Shown here: one piece after another, positions 50,941-62,534 of the stretch | Numbering within the stretch: the stretch's first letter is position 1 | Layout: each line of letters opens with the position of its first letter | Origin: Chrysogorgia sp. JL179-B06 | Lineage: Eukaryota; Cnidaria; Anthozoa; Scleralcyonacea; Chrysogorgiidae | Assembly (NCBI GenBank): GCA_035772405.1 | Contig: JAYKKM010000471.1 | Location: 1,690,501 to 1,754,500, forward strand | DNA length: 64,000 nt | Direction: 5' to 3' | Program-made: the position numbers and the translations under genes | The notes under the pieces: model-generated | Database searches by the model: none | What the model was told of the DNA's origin: nothing | Seen by the model: the letters and a program-made list of their open reading frames with translations, nothing else

Positions 50941-51971
50941 TAGGGATGAGCCGATAATCGCAAATTAATCGGTAGAAGCAAATTACACATGTATCGGCAA
51001 CATTCAGGCTGATCGGTTATCGGCCGATCGCGTCAACATATATCGGCCTAAATCCTTCAACCTTTCTATTGGACAATTCAATCTGAACTGCTAAAACATC
51101 ATTATACAACCGAACACGTGTACGATGTCCAAATTCCGCAAACCTTTAAAACCATAGGTGTAAAATGTCACCTGTGTCGTCTCCTGTCAGTCTTCTTGTT
51201 AAAATGTGCTGTTAGTTTATTTTTTTATCTTAGGGACCTCGTAATGGAGCGATAAGCTCTGTGGGGTATGTGGCAAAGCTTGTAAATAAATAAATAATAA
51301 ATAAATAAAAATCGGCGATCCCGATAAATATCATTCTCGCTTTTCTACTTGTGATATTTCCTTTTGTTTATCAAGAAAAACACCAAATATGGCGCATGAC
51401 ATATTTGTCGTTATAAGTGAAACATTTTTTTGTTTGCGATTTCCGTCATTCGTACTTCATAACTAATAAACTCTGTCATGCAGTTGGCTACCAACACGTC
51501 ATCTTTGCTCAATAAATATACAATATCTTCTGAAACAAGAACGTTCCACGTCTATTTTCATTCTGGAAAATTTAGAATGTTGTTGTTTTTTCTTTCTAAA
51601 ATTACGCGATTGTGTTGAACGCATTTTAAAAGGGATTTTAAAAGGGATTTTAAAAAACATGTAAGCGAATGTAGTCTCAAATAGTCAGATTGTATTGACA
51701 CCCCACCACATCCGCCCTTCGAATCGACGCAAACATGAAGCCTAAAAGTTAACATCACATTTGCATTGGTGACAGTGTTAGTCTGCTTCCTGTTGGTAAC
51801 GCGTACCATGGCTCGTTCAATGCGAAGTAAAGTTTGGCCCCAAATTCAACTTTTAAGAATTTCTATTGACCAATATCGGTAACCACCGATAAATCGGCCG
51901 ATCAGCTGGTAAATCGTATCGAAATTTATATGATCGGTAAATTGGACTTTTCTCGATCGGCCCCATCCCTA
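50941..51971. mobile_element. hAT-like non-autonomous DNA transposon
   Basis: It starts TAGGGATGAGCCGATAA and ends CGATCGGCCCCATCCCTA, imperfect inverted ends. Subterminal regions hold several ATCGGCCGATC words, a trait of many hAT elements. The centre has no transposase-like frame. Flanking target duplication could not be recognised. Confidence 0.65.
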
Positions 51972-52026
51972 AATCAGTAAATGGCACCTTTCCAGGCCTT
52001 ACAGTCCAAAGCAAGTTCTCTACTTA

Positions 52027-52350
52027 AACGCTTCCTACTCAAATCACTCCTCTCCATGTCCTACTGGGTCTTCAGCTTCCTCCCAGCTATCATCGTCGAT
52101 CCTCTCAGTCAACATGGTCAAACCAGGACAATCTGCTCCTGCAAATTGTTTTCTTAGATCAGTCAGACCAAGTTGTCCCTTTAACACATCTGATGACTTT
52201 CTGTATTTCAGGCAAGCACTACACATCTATCTAATTATTTGCAAATCTGTCCTCTCAAGCCTTTTCATGTCGTCTTCCTTCAATTTGCAGGCCATGGTCT
52301 CACAACCATAAATCATTGCCTTTCGAGCACATGTGTCATACAACTTACAG
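52027..52350 (-). mobile_element. LINE C-terminal remnant (RTE-like)
   Basis: The minus strand reads ARKAMIYGCETMACKLKEDD, MKRLERTDLQIIR, a stop, then MCSACLKYRKSSDVLKGQLG. This matches the region after the palm of RTE-like and related LINEs (YGxETWA...RLER..MRMIRWMCG). Only about 100 codons remain. Confidence 0.6.
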
Positions 52351-54760
52351 TACCCTTTAATTTAGGTGATATACAGTACCTTTAGTTGTCAATAAAGGTT
52401 TCAACTCCCCAAACCTCTTCCAAGCACAGCGAACCCTTTCTGCCACCAGCACTATCACCCAATGACACCCAATTAACAAAACACTCCAGCCCATTGTTGT
52501 TGTTTTTATTATAGTTTTATTAAGTCTATTGTAGGTTTAATATGAAGAATTTATCAATTTGAATACTGTACCATGACTTCTGTTGCCAACTGGTCTTTGT
52601 AAGGAATCCTAAATAACAATAAATGGTAAACAATCATCAACAATGTACAAACACAGGTACAACTATAGTGTAGGATCTACAAATGTCTATAGGTCAACTT
52701 CGGCAGTTGGAAATGGCTAAAAGGGAATGCCTCAAAACGGCCATTCCGTTTTTGTCTGCAGGTCTTTATTATTTTATTATAAAACCTTAGCTACAGTTAG
52801 GGTTGTTAGGATTGGGATTAGGATTAGACTACCCATAGTTCTTGAAAATGGGAAGGTCCTTTTGAGTCATCCCTTTTAGTCTTTGGAAAATACATTGAAA
52901 ACATTGTATATACTGTACTTTTGTAGTTTTTGTTCACTGATTTAATGTGTACCAAAAACGCAATTATGTGTACCAGACATGTTTGGCACAGCCATTTCAT
53001 TCCAAACTGGACCATGTATGCACTATGCAGGCTCTTTAGGCAGGATTTCAAAACTGGCCAGCCAAAAACGAAACATTTTTGGTGGGCATGGCTGTGAGCA
53101 AGTGAGCTTATCAAACGTATTAAACAGTGGTTTTATTAAACAACGTTTTTGCTACTTCATGTTAAAACATATACACATATATACTGTATATATATATATA
53201 TATGTTAAATCAATCTTGCAACAATTAATCATCATATCTGCATGTTCTTGAAAAAAATTAGTGATGATCACATGATTGCATTTTGATATGGAAACATCCT
53301 AACGACTGCAATACAACAATCTTAGTATCCCATGTGTCATTGCAAGTCTGATTGTTATGATCACATTAGCACTACATGTTTGCATTCCTTTTTGTCTTCG
53401 TGTATCGACTCAATTGGTATTACAATAGTCCATGCAATTGCAATAGTGAATAGTTGTACAATTGGTATGAGGCTTAACTGTTGCAGTAGAGGGCATGAAG
53501 GCCACAGGAAGTGAAATTTGAAAACCAGCGCACCATATCTGCATGCAGCTGCTACACTGCACTACCATACATGACCTATACAGTGTGTATTAAAAAATGA
53601 AACCAGCAGAAATTAAATTAATTAGTATTCTTTTAAAACAACCTATTGTGGTAGTTTGAAAGCCCTAGACACCTCTGAAACCAAGGCTTGAAATTACCGC
53701 TTGCAAACTCCCAAAATGCGAGTGAACTTTTGGATTTATCGAATTTTAGCATTCGAGTAAGAATACATATCACTAGCAAAGTTTTGGGAGTATGACCTCA
53801 GTTGAAAAAATTGAACGATTGGAAAGTTTCAGAAATGTGACTTTTCGTAGCATGTAATACGTTCGTCTGACGATCGAAGACGTGGTAGCTAGGTGTATTC
53901 ATTACATTCATTAAGAAATATGCGTGAAGTAGTTGCGCAAATGACAATTTATGTTCCTCGTTGTAAGTGGAGCGCTCTGTAATGGTTTACTCAAGCTTTT
54001 TCGCGAAGGAAAGAGTAATTTTCAAAATAATTAAAGATAAATTCCAGAACCTTCGCCGGATCGCGCTCTAACTAAAACTTTGTCACGACCACCATTTTCT
54101 TTACAATGGCGACGGAATCAGTTGAACGATTGTTATTGTTAGATTTTAAAGGGAAAGATTCTGCTTTCGTCAAGGACTGGTTTGTCAAAAATAGAATGGA
54201 ATGGATTTTCTGTACTTCCAGTTTCATAATTTGGCCATTGGTCGAGCATTTTCCCATTTAATTTCTTGCTACAGTAGGGCATTTGAGCACTTTTTCGCCC
54301 AGGGGGATGGGAATTTGAATGACCAAATTTTCAAAAGTTCAAATTCCCGGGGTCTGCCCAGGAGGGGGGGGGGGGGGGGGGATGCTGAAGGTTAAAATTA
54401 ATCGGTACATAATGCACCTATCAATGTTAAGCTGCAGGGAGGGGAGGGCGGGCATACCCAGGGGATTTGATTCAAAATTTTATTTTTTTGTCAAATATCC
54501 TACCCTGGGAACTTATTCAAAACTCAAATGAGATCAAATCTCCTCTTATTAAAACTTTGTTCTCTAGTTCGCGCTCTTCTGACTCTGCCATGTTGCCTTC
54601 TGAGCTGATCAAATTGCACCACCACGGGAATCAATCATGTGCCAAATACCAAATACCCTGGGTATGCACAGCCTCCCCCCCCCCCCCGCCCCATGACATT
54701 ATTTATTTTCAATCATTTGCACTTCTCAGTAATACCAGGCGGTAAACATAATTTAAAGAT
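52351..54760. other. No gene recognised; poly-G and poly-C runs
   Basis: A G-run of about 17 lies at 54364-54380 and a C-run at 54675-54687. TA repeats lie at 53187-53203. Sequence near 54310-54360 and 54650-54690 looks like ends of a dispersed repeat (CCCGGGGTCTGCCCAGG; CCTGGGTATGCACAGCC). No coding homology. Confidence 0.4.
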
Positions 54761-54769
54761 AAATATTAG

Positions 54770-54835
54770 AGCCCAGCAAATGATTTGAGACAAGACATAA
54801 TAAAAGAGATTTAAACAAAGTCATTTGCTGGGCTC
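54770..54835. repeat. Perfect 15-bp inverted repeat
   Basis: GAGCCCAGCAAATGA at 54770-54784 is exactly inverted at 54821-54835, with 36 bp between them. Confidence 0.8.
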
Positions 54836-55297
54836 CAATTTACGTTTGCACTTCGTCTACAATTATGTCCAGCTCTTTGCGTCTTGCTAGCTTACAGGTA
54901 CTGGGCATTATCAACGACGTTTCAGGAGAGTGTCCAAATGACTTCTCAAAGTTACCAAAACAAACACGAATTTCATAGATTAAAGGATTTTTTGCCATAT
55001 TTTCAATTGCTCACCTGATGTCTTTGCACAACTTTGTAGAGCTTCAAGTCCTGGCCATGTACAAGTGTGACAAATTTATCTGTGTACCCTGGGCACCACA
55101 AAACTCGACAGCTTACATCAGCCATCTGAGCTAATTTTAAAACAACAAGAAACGTATTTTATATAATAGTGTCAGCCTGAAAGCCCTGAAACCACATTTA
55201 AAAAAAATATTCGATTATAATCTTGTATCCCAGACGTCTCTCGCAACCCCTTATCAACCCTTATCAGTCCTCGTTGATCCCGACCGTCACTAGACCC

Positions 55298-56666
55298 ATG
55301 TTGAGCCCGCCAACACCACTAACCCAGCGGTGACATGTTCGTCGTAAAACAGTCGCAAAACGTTCGCAAACCTATCATATTAATTCAAAATATGTAAATA
55401 TTTAGTATTTAGTATACGCGCGTTCATGCAGAAGAAATTATGCGTGGTAAACTCTCAATCCTGGACCAGTAAATTCGATTTTGTGATCGATAGTCACAAC
55501 TATGTAGTCGATAGATACTTTCCAAAAGGCATGATACCGCGAGGTTATTCGGGATTTCGAAATATCAACCGCAATGCTTTACAGAAAAGCTTTTTGTTGA
55601 TGCATCGATTTTCCCCTTTCTTGGTAGAACACTATTCCTTCACAAATCACAAGTTGCGGGAAATTTCATTATAGTTTTAACTATATACTTTTCTGCGTTT
55701 GTTATAGAACATTTTATAGGAAGGAAAGCCGATTCGTATAAAAGTCACTTACTAGTCATATTAACTCATAAAATAGACAGTACAACATTTCATCTCGTCC
55801 CAGTTTGTTTGATAAATTAAAACTCGAATTTCCATGATAAATTCGAGTTTGAAACCGCTTCGGTCGGGTATAACGACCAAAGTGCGACGCGGTCGAACTT
55901 AAAGGTGCCGTTCAGTCCGTTCTGCGCATGTCCTCGTTTCTGTTTACATCGTTTGTTTACATTGCATTGTATAAACATTGAACATGAAGTATTGCGGATT
56001 TGTTTTCCGCCTAGAAAACGTGTTATAAGAAGCTGTTCTAGTGTTCCTAAATGTGGATAATACATTTAACTACCCTCACGCCTTTGCCACCTTTGATGAA
56101 TACTCACTTTCGAACTGTCGCAAATCTATTCCGTTGAAGTTTGTTGACATGTGGAGTCCCGCACATTTGAAATATCACACATCAGCGGCGCAACTAGAGG
56201 GCGGGGTCGGGGGGTCGCGACCCCTGCCCTTTTCCTAAAGACAATCTCTTTGCTCTCATTTTTACGAATATGTTTTATATTAATTTAAAGCATTCAACCT
56301 ATAAAAATGCCGGAAATGCGGCAAGTAACTTTTCCCTAATAGCATTCATGGACCCTGTCCTCGAAAATTCCTAGTTGCGCCTTTAATCATTGCTATCGAC
56401 CGTAATTAAATAGGTCGAACTTAATTGTTTCAAACGTATCATGGATATCAGTTCCAAACTTTCGGATTGTGATACTGTTCAATAGCTGAAGAATCTACCG
56501 GATTACGTTATTAGTTTGTATACCAACAAGTACTGTTTGTCGATATGCTGGATATATTTTCGCTTTCCGAGTCCCGACCGTTTGGCGAAATGGTTCATAA
56601 TATTTACGACGAACATGTTACCGCTGGGTTAGTGGTATTGGCGGGCTCAACATGGTCCTGCTGACT
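55298..56666. mobile_element. ~1.37-kb segment bounded by 54-bp inverted repeats
   Basis: CCATGTTGAGCCCGCCAA... (55298-55351) is matched by its reverse complement at 56613-56666 with two differences, both arms including ACTAACCCAGCGG and ATGTTCGTCGTAAA. Between them are no recognised genes. A small inverted piece (AACTCGAATT/AATTCGAGTT) lies at 55819-55849. It may be a non-autonomous DNA transposon. Confidence 0.5.
56187..56381. mobile_element. Small MITE-like element
   Basis: GGCGCAACTAG at 56187-56197 is exactly inverted at 56371-56381. The left subterminal part is GC-rich (GGGGTCGGGGGGTCGCGACC). Length 195 bp, no coding capacity; it lies inside the 55298-56666 segment. Confidence 0.55.
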
Positions 56667-57254
56667 ACCATCTAGACATCTAGTGCGCACCTCATCCGCA
56701 CGGAAACTTTCTAGGACCGCCGAGATGGTAGGGTAGCCGGGGCAACTGCCCCGGGGCCGCAGAATTTGCAGAATTTGCCATAATCTACCTCCAACATCTG
56801 AGGCATTTTGGGGCCCGCGAGCCTACATGCCCCCGGGTCCGTCCTGTCTCTCGGCGCCTACAACGCAACAGTAATTTGATATAACTCAACTCAAACGAAA
56901 ATTGGGAAATCATATCATGAATAAAATAAATTAATTAATGTATTAAAAGTGCAATCGTGGATGTTTGTATACGTTTGTCGTAGATAAGAATAATTAATTC
57001 ATTATTTTAACATTAGTTTTACCGCAATCTTCCCAATAACGAAACACATTATGCGAGTAGGGCAAGCTTCAAGCATTCAAGCAAGACAGTGAGTCTCGTG
57101 AGAACAACAACAAACCATGTGCTGTCATGAACGATGCGGAAGACTCTAGTACTGCGAATGCGCTATTGTAGCAAATCCCCTATAACATTCGTTTCTAATC
57201 TTGCACTCTAATCTTTTCCTCTAATCTTCCACTCTAATATGCTCCTTTAATCTT

Positions 57255-58834
57255 CCTTCCAGCGATCCTAAAACCGCGCAAACCTGCTGATAAGCCCGAA
57301 AGTTACCGTCCCATCTCCCTGTTATGCATGTCATACAAACTAACGGAGAGGATAGTCCTCTCGCGAATCAACCACATCGTTGAGCACAATCTTCCACATG
57401 CGCAAGCAGGTTTCAGAAAAAATCGATCTACCACCGACCAGATCACTCGCCTCCAGGCGCGTGTTTGACGTGGGGCATGTGTGGCGTCACAGGTGACGAA
57501 AATTTTACTCGAAAAAAAATTAACGAATTTTAAAATTGCCTAAAGTTTTTTTAAATGCCATAAAATTGTTGGGGGAGAGTATATTTCTCTAGAAAATTTC
57601 GAAACCAGTCGGCAGATTTTCAGTCAGTCGGCAGATTTTCAGACACGGTCGGCAGATTTTCAGAAACAGTCGGCATATTTTCAGAAACTTTTCCATTTAA
57701 CTTCGAAAGTCGAAATCATTTGGTGTAAATAAAAGACGAATTTGGTTACAAACACAGCAGTAACCCTGCCTCCTCCGCAGGCTCTTAATCGGGAGTGTGC
57801 AGGCGGGGCGGTGCAGGCTGGCAATAGAGTGCCAGCAATGGTTGATGGGAAGGTGATAAAGGCAGGCAGTAACCCATGACCGCATTACCATGCAATGCTT
57901 CTATTTCCATAATTTCCGCAGTTTGTATGATAACATTGCGCAAACACCGAACCACTTTTGAATTAATTTTCCCCAATGAAGAGCTGTTCTGGAAGAAGCA
58001 GGGGCTCTTTCAACTTTTGACCAGGGCCATTTCAGAAAATCGTGAGCATGCGCACGTAACCCTAGCCCCAAGAATACCGAGCCTGTTTCGGCTTTTCCGA
58101 CCCACTCGGCAGAAATATTTTGCCTTGCCCCATGACGTGAGCAACAAGCCAAACACGTGCCTGCTCGCCTCGCCAGTGACATCGAGTCTTGCTATACCAA
58201 CGAAACGAGAAGTTCGGGCTCGTTCTGATTGATATTACCGCGCTGTCTATGACACCGAGGCCTATACTAGCTTCAAACTCCTTCGCATCCTACCAGACGT
58301 TAAGCTTGTGAGGTTCATGATGGCGATGATTCAGAATCGGACGTTCTATGTGGAGACATCCTCTGGAGAACGCATACTCGAATCTGTACTCGCACCAATC
58401 CTGTTTGATATCTATTCATCGGACATACCACCAACCACCTCGAAACAGTTCCTATCAGACGACAGTGCCCTTGGAGTCTCCGGGACCTTCGAATCGATCG
58501 AATCCACCCTCGAGTCCGACCTGGCCACACTAAGCAACCACTTCCACCTGTGGCATCTGAAGTTGAGCGAATCTAAGACTGTTTGCTCAGTGTTCCACCT
58601 ACCGTCATGCACAACGGTCGCAGACTCAAATTCGAAGCTGAGCCTGTCTACCTAGGGGTGACCCTCGATCGCAGCTTAACCTTTAGGGCTCACCCGCAAT
58701 GTTGCAGAGAAGACCAGCAAAAGGGTGAATTTGATAAAGAAACTAGTCGGCAGCAACTGGGGCGTAAATGTCACCACCCTTCGAACATCAGCGCTTGCCG
58801 GCCTAGTCTACTCCACAGCAGAATACGCTGCAGC
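57255..58834 (+). mobile_element. LINE fragment (Jockey/I-like), interrupted and deleted
   Basis: 57265-57460 encodes AILKPRKPADKPESYRPISL, then KLTERIVLSRINHIVEHNLP and AGFRKNRSTTDQITRLQ. Similarity stops, and resumes near 58240 with TSFKLLRILPDVKLVRFMMA, APILFDIYSSDIPPTTSKQ, FLSDDSALGVSG (motif C with Y/F-ADD changed) and PVYLGVTLDRSLTFRAH. The 57461-58225 part is foreign or replaced. Several small deletions are present. It ends in an (AAT)n tract at 58835. Confidence 0.7.
57606..57690 (+). repeat. Four ~21-bp tandem repeats
   Basis: The unit AGTCGGCAGATTTTCAGAAAC occurs four times with small changes inside the segment that interrupts the LINE. Confidence 0.8.
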
Positions 58835-58862
58835 TGTAATAATAATAATAATAATAATAATA
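58835..58862. repeat. (AAT)n microsatellite between two LINE ends
   Basis: About nine AAT units. The forward LINE ends at its left, and the reverse CR1-like LINE has its 3' end at its right. Confidence 0.9.
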
Positions 58863-60440
58863 ATCTTTATTTAAAGAGGGTGTACATTATTACAATATAT
58901 ATATTCTTCCTAATGTCCCTCATTTTTACATAATTACATATTAAAAAATATATAGCACTATTTACAATCATCTAGATACAATTACAACGGACCACATGTT
59001 TATAACTAGGACAGGAAATTCTAAATGTTCAATTTCATAATTTAAATTGAGAAAATATTCTTTTAATTTGTATTTAAAGGTGTTGTAAGAATAATTTTCA
59101 ATTAATTTAAGGTTTTTAGGTAGTGAATTGAAGAGTGTAGCACCGCTAAAAGTTATTTGGGATTTAGATACTACTAATAATATTTTACTTTGGACACTTG
59201 AATATCTGTTTCCGATGATCTTGTGGTAATGTTTGTTACATTACTTCTCATCTGAAATAGAAGTGATATTTCCGAAGGTGCCGTGTTTTTGAGCGCACGG
59301 AATACAAAGAGTATTTTTCTCATCTTAATTAATTTATATTATATATGGGTAGCCATTTTAACTGGCGAAAAAGATTTACAGATGGTGATTCACAAGATAG
59401 ACCGAGTACTATTCGTGCTGCTCTCTTTTGAAGTTTTAGTATGTCATTCAAAAGTTCATTGGAGCAATTACCCCATAATGTTGAACAATATGTTAAGTGT
59501 GGTTGGATTAACGCATTATAATATCGTTTTCGTACTTCTATAGGCAGATAATCTCTCGTTCTTTTAAGTAAATATAATCTTCCGGATACAATTTTACTAA
59601 TATATGTGCAACGTGTGGTGGTCAAAATAGATGCCAAGTAACTTTGCATCAGTTACTTCTTTAATTTCTCTGTTATGAAGTAGTTCTTGGATTTTTATAT
59701 TATTATATTTTCTTATTGAATATATCGCCACAGATTTGGTTTTCTTACCATTCAGAATCATTGTGTTATTGTTAGCCCAATTTGAGGTTTCTTTCAGATC
59801 TTTATTAATATTACTAGATAATTCCAAGATTTATTTTGAATTGGACAGGAGAGTGGTATCATCCGCAAATATGTATGGTAATGTCTGTTTCAGATATAGA
59901 GGAAGATCATTGATATAAATCAAGAATAAGAGAGGACCAAGTATTGAACCCTGTGGAACACCACTCTCTATTTTTAAAGTTTGTGAAAAAGCATTTTTGT
60001 TTTGACCTGTTGTTTTCTATCATCAACATAGCTTCTGAACCATTCTAAACTTAAATCTGTGATGCCATACATTGCAATTTTCTTTAAAAGTAATTCATGA
60101 TCAACTAAATCAAACGCTTTTGAAAAATCTAGCATGATCATGGCACTAATTTCACCTTTTTCAATATTACAAATTAATTTTTCAAACATTAACATAAGTA
60201 TGGTTAATGGTGTTTTCGAAAACCATGTTGATGATTAGGTAAGAGATTATGATTATTGAGATATTGGTAATAAGAGGAGAAAACATGTTTCTCTAAGATC
60301 TTTGAAAGTATAGAAAGTATCGACAAAGGCCTGTAATTTTCTCTGGATGTTATTAGATCCCCCTTATAGCCAGGTATAACCTTTGCCTTTTTCCACTCTT
60401 TGGGAAACTGGCCTGTTTCCAGACTTAGATTACATATATA
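58863..60440 (-). mobile_element. CR1-like LINE, degenerate
   Basis: Blocks on the minus strand: MIMLDFSKAFDLVDHELLLK (motif A, near 60130), a GVPQGS-type block at 59945-59965, FADDTT-like sequence near 59860, TSNWANNNTMILNGKKTKSV, then the C-terminal RKRYYNALIQPHLTYCSTLW (near 59490). Several frameshifts. The 3' end carries (ATT)n on its own strand at 58835. Confidence 0.75.
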
Positions 60441-60484
60441 GCAAAGTGAAAAGGTGGTAAACTGCCAAGAATTTAGTGACGAGA

Positions 60485-60519
60485 TACTGACGTTTCAAGC
60501 GGAGCCCTTCATCAGAGTA
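60485..60519 (-). ncRNA. Hammerhead-like ribozyme, minimal form
   Basis: On the minus strand, TACT and AGTA pair as stem I, CTGATGA is the first core strand (60509-60515), a short weak stem II (AAG/CTT or AG/TT) follows, then GAAACGTC. Stem III is just ACGT, self-complementary, so activity would need a dimer. It lies downstream of the reverse-strand Penelope-like element, the expected place. Confidence 0.5.
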
Positions 60520-60828
60520 AGGCGAGATGAAATAAAATAAATAGGGCTTATATATATGCCAAAAGGGTGTCACAAGTAGAAAGTAGCCAATCAAATGCAC
60601 GGGAGATAAACAAACTAATAATTGATGAGATGCGAAAAGTTAAATCATTTGCTATTTTTACAGTTGATCAGCAAACAGACTGAGGGGGTGGGAGAAATGA
60701 CAGGTCCAATATCCAAGGGGATTGGGCGATAATATATTAGCAGTAAGAAACAAAAACTTGAAAAGGAAAGTACATAAGCTAATAATAAAAAGTTCCAAGC
60801 AAACTAAAATAACAAAAAACTTGTAGGA

Positions 60829-62240
60829 AATTAAATAAAAGAAAAACGTTCGTTAAGACCAAGAGGATGTGTGGTGCCAAGTTTAAAAATGAGACGCTTC
60901 TCTTGCCGTTTGCGGTTATCGTTACCACCTGAGATGGGAAGGATGGCACAGACTTTCATGTCTGAAACCAAATGTTTGGAGCTGTTGAAATTGCGGGCTA
61001 CAGGTTTGTCAACATCATTGTTCCTCACGGAACGAAGATGTTCAGCAAACCTGTCTGAAAGGCGTCGCCCAGTTTCACCGAGATTTTAGGGCATTTATCG
61101 CAAGAAATGCAATAAATGATGTTGGTGGACGTGCATGAAAAAGTATGACGGATTGTGTGGTCCAATTTGGGGACAGTAATAACTGTGTGGGATTGAGAAA
61201 AGGGCATGTGTTGCAGCGGGAACGGCCGCAAGAAATTGTTCCCGCTGGTGCCAAGGTATTTTGTTTAAGGGCACTATGTACTAAGGAGTCACGACTGTTT
61301 TTATCACGGAGAAAAGATACCAAAGGGTTATCGGTGAAAATGGCTGACGTCTCAGGATCATTTTGTAAAATGTGAAAATTCCGATTGATAATATTTTTAA
61401 CTTTAAAATTGAAAGCATGAAATGTTAGAACTAAAGGAATTTTATTGTTTGAAACTTGTTCCAAAGATGGTTCAAGGGCGTCTAAACGGGGGACGAGAAA
61501 AGCTTTCTGAACGGCGAGGTATAGAAGGTTGGTATAGGGTAACCACGTTGAACAAAAAATATCTCATTTCTATTGATTTGGCTTGAAAAACTTGGTCGTC
61601 GCTACATAAGCGGCGAAGACGCAAGAATTGAGAGTAAGGGATCTAGATTGCTTAGTGTGGTTGGGATGAGAGGATGAAAATAGAAGATAACTATATGGGA
61701 GTCAGTAGGCTTGTACGAGACCGACGTTTTCAGCGAATCACCATCAATCGAAATTAAAATATCAAGGAACGACACAGAGGTCTCGCTGATTTCCCACGTG
61801 AACTTCAGAGCAGGATGAAAATCATCAACAAAGTTGATGAACTGCTCTAAAAGGACACGTGAACACGACGCTGTTCCTGAACAGTCATCGATAAATCTGC
61901 CGAAGAAATCAGGCAAGGGACCCGTGTATTGTTCAAAGATCTGTTTTTCAACATAACGAACAAATAAGTTAGCATATAGCTTGGACCCATTTTGGTGCCC
62001 ATCGCAACACCACTTATTTGTTGATAATGTTCACCATCAAACGAAAAATTGTTAAGGGTAAGCACTAGTTCTGCTAAACGAAGTAACGTGGATGTGGAGG
62101 GTTCTAACTGAGTGCGCTGATCAAAGAAAAACTTCAGAGCTTCAAAGTCATCACAATGGGGAATGACGGTGTATAAGGACTGGACGTCCATGGTGAAAAT
62201 AAATTTATCGAACCACTGAAACTTAACTGGTCGAAAATTT
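60829..62240 (-). mobile_element. Penelope-like element with GIY-YIG remains
   Basis: Minus-strand blocks in order: FTMDVQSLYTVIPHCDDFEA (motif A, near 62180), QQISGVAMGTKMGPSYMLTY (near 62000), FFGRFIDDCSGTASCSR (motif C, RFIDD, near 61895), VSFLDILISIDGDSLKTSVS, then after a frameshift PLVLTFHAFNFKVKNIINRN, a cysteine cluster (CGRSRCNTCPF), NIIYCISCDKCPKISVKLG and RRLSDRFAEHLRSVRNNDVD (GIY-YIG). At least three frameshifts. Similarity to typical Neptune-like Penelope elements. Confidence 0.8.
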
Positions 62241-62255
62241 GCAAGGCATGCTTAG

Positions 62256-62520
62256 TATAATAATAATAATAATAATAATATTTAATATTTATATAGCGCT
62301 TCTTCCATAAATGTCCAGCAGCGCTTTACAAAGTTGCTAATAAGTAAATATATATAACATAGTAAAACTAAACTAGAAGTACAATAATTTATCTATATTT
62401 AACAACATCAATTAAGCCTATGTATCACAATATAAAATATCCGAAAAGTTTAAAATGTCTTAAATATATATACAACAAAACTTAAAATACCCGTTAAGAG
62501 GAATTCTCGTAAGCCTTGCG
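62256..62520. repeat. (AAT)n plus dispersed TTTATATAGCGC repeat
   Basis: Eight AAT units are followed by TTTATATAGCGCTTCTTCC and AGCAGCGCTTTACAAAG. The same start (AATAATAGATTTATATAGCGCC) occurs at 15367, so this is a dispersed invertebrate repeat, possibly the 3' tail of a LINE or SINE. Confidence 0.55.
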
Positions 62521-62534
62521 AAAAAGATATGTCT

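Noticed and set aside
57876..58232. Small gene inside the LINE interruption
   Set aside because: Frames exist on both strands with no family features; the segment lies between two parts of one LINE protein.
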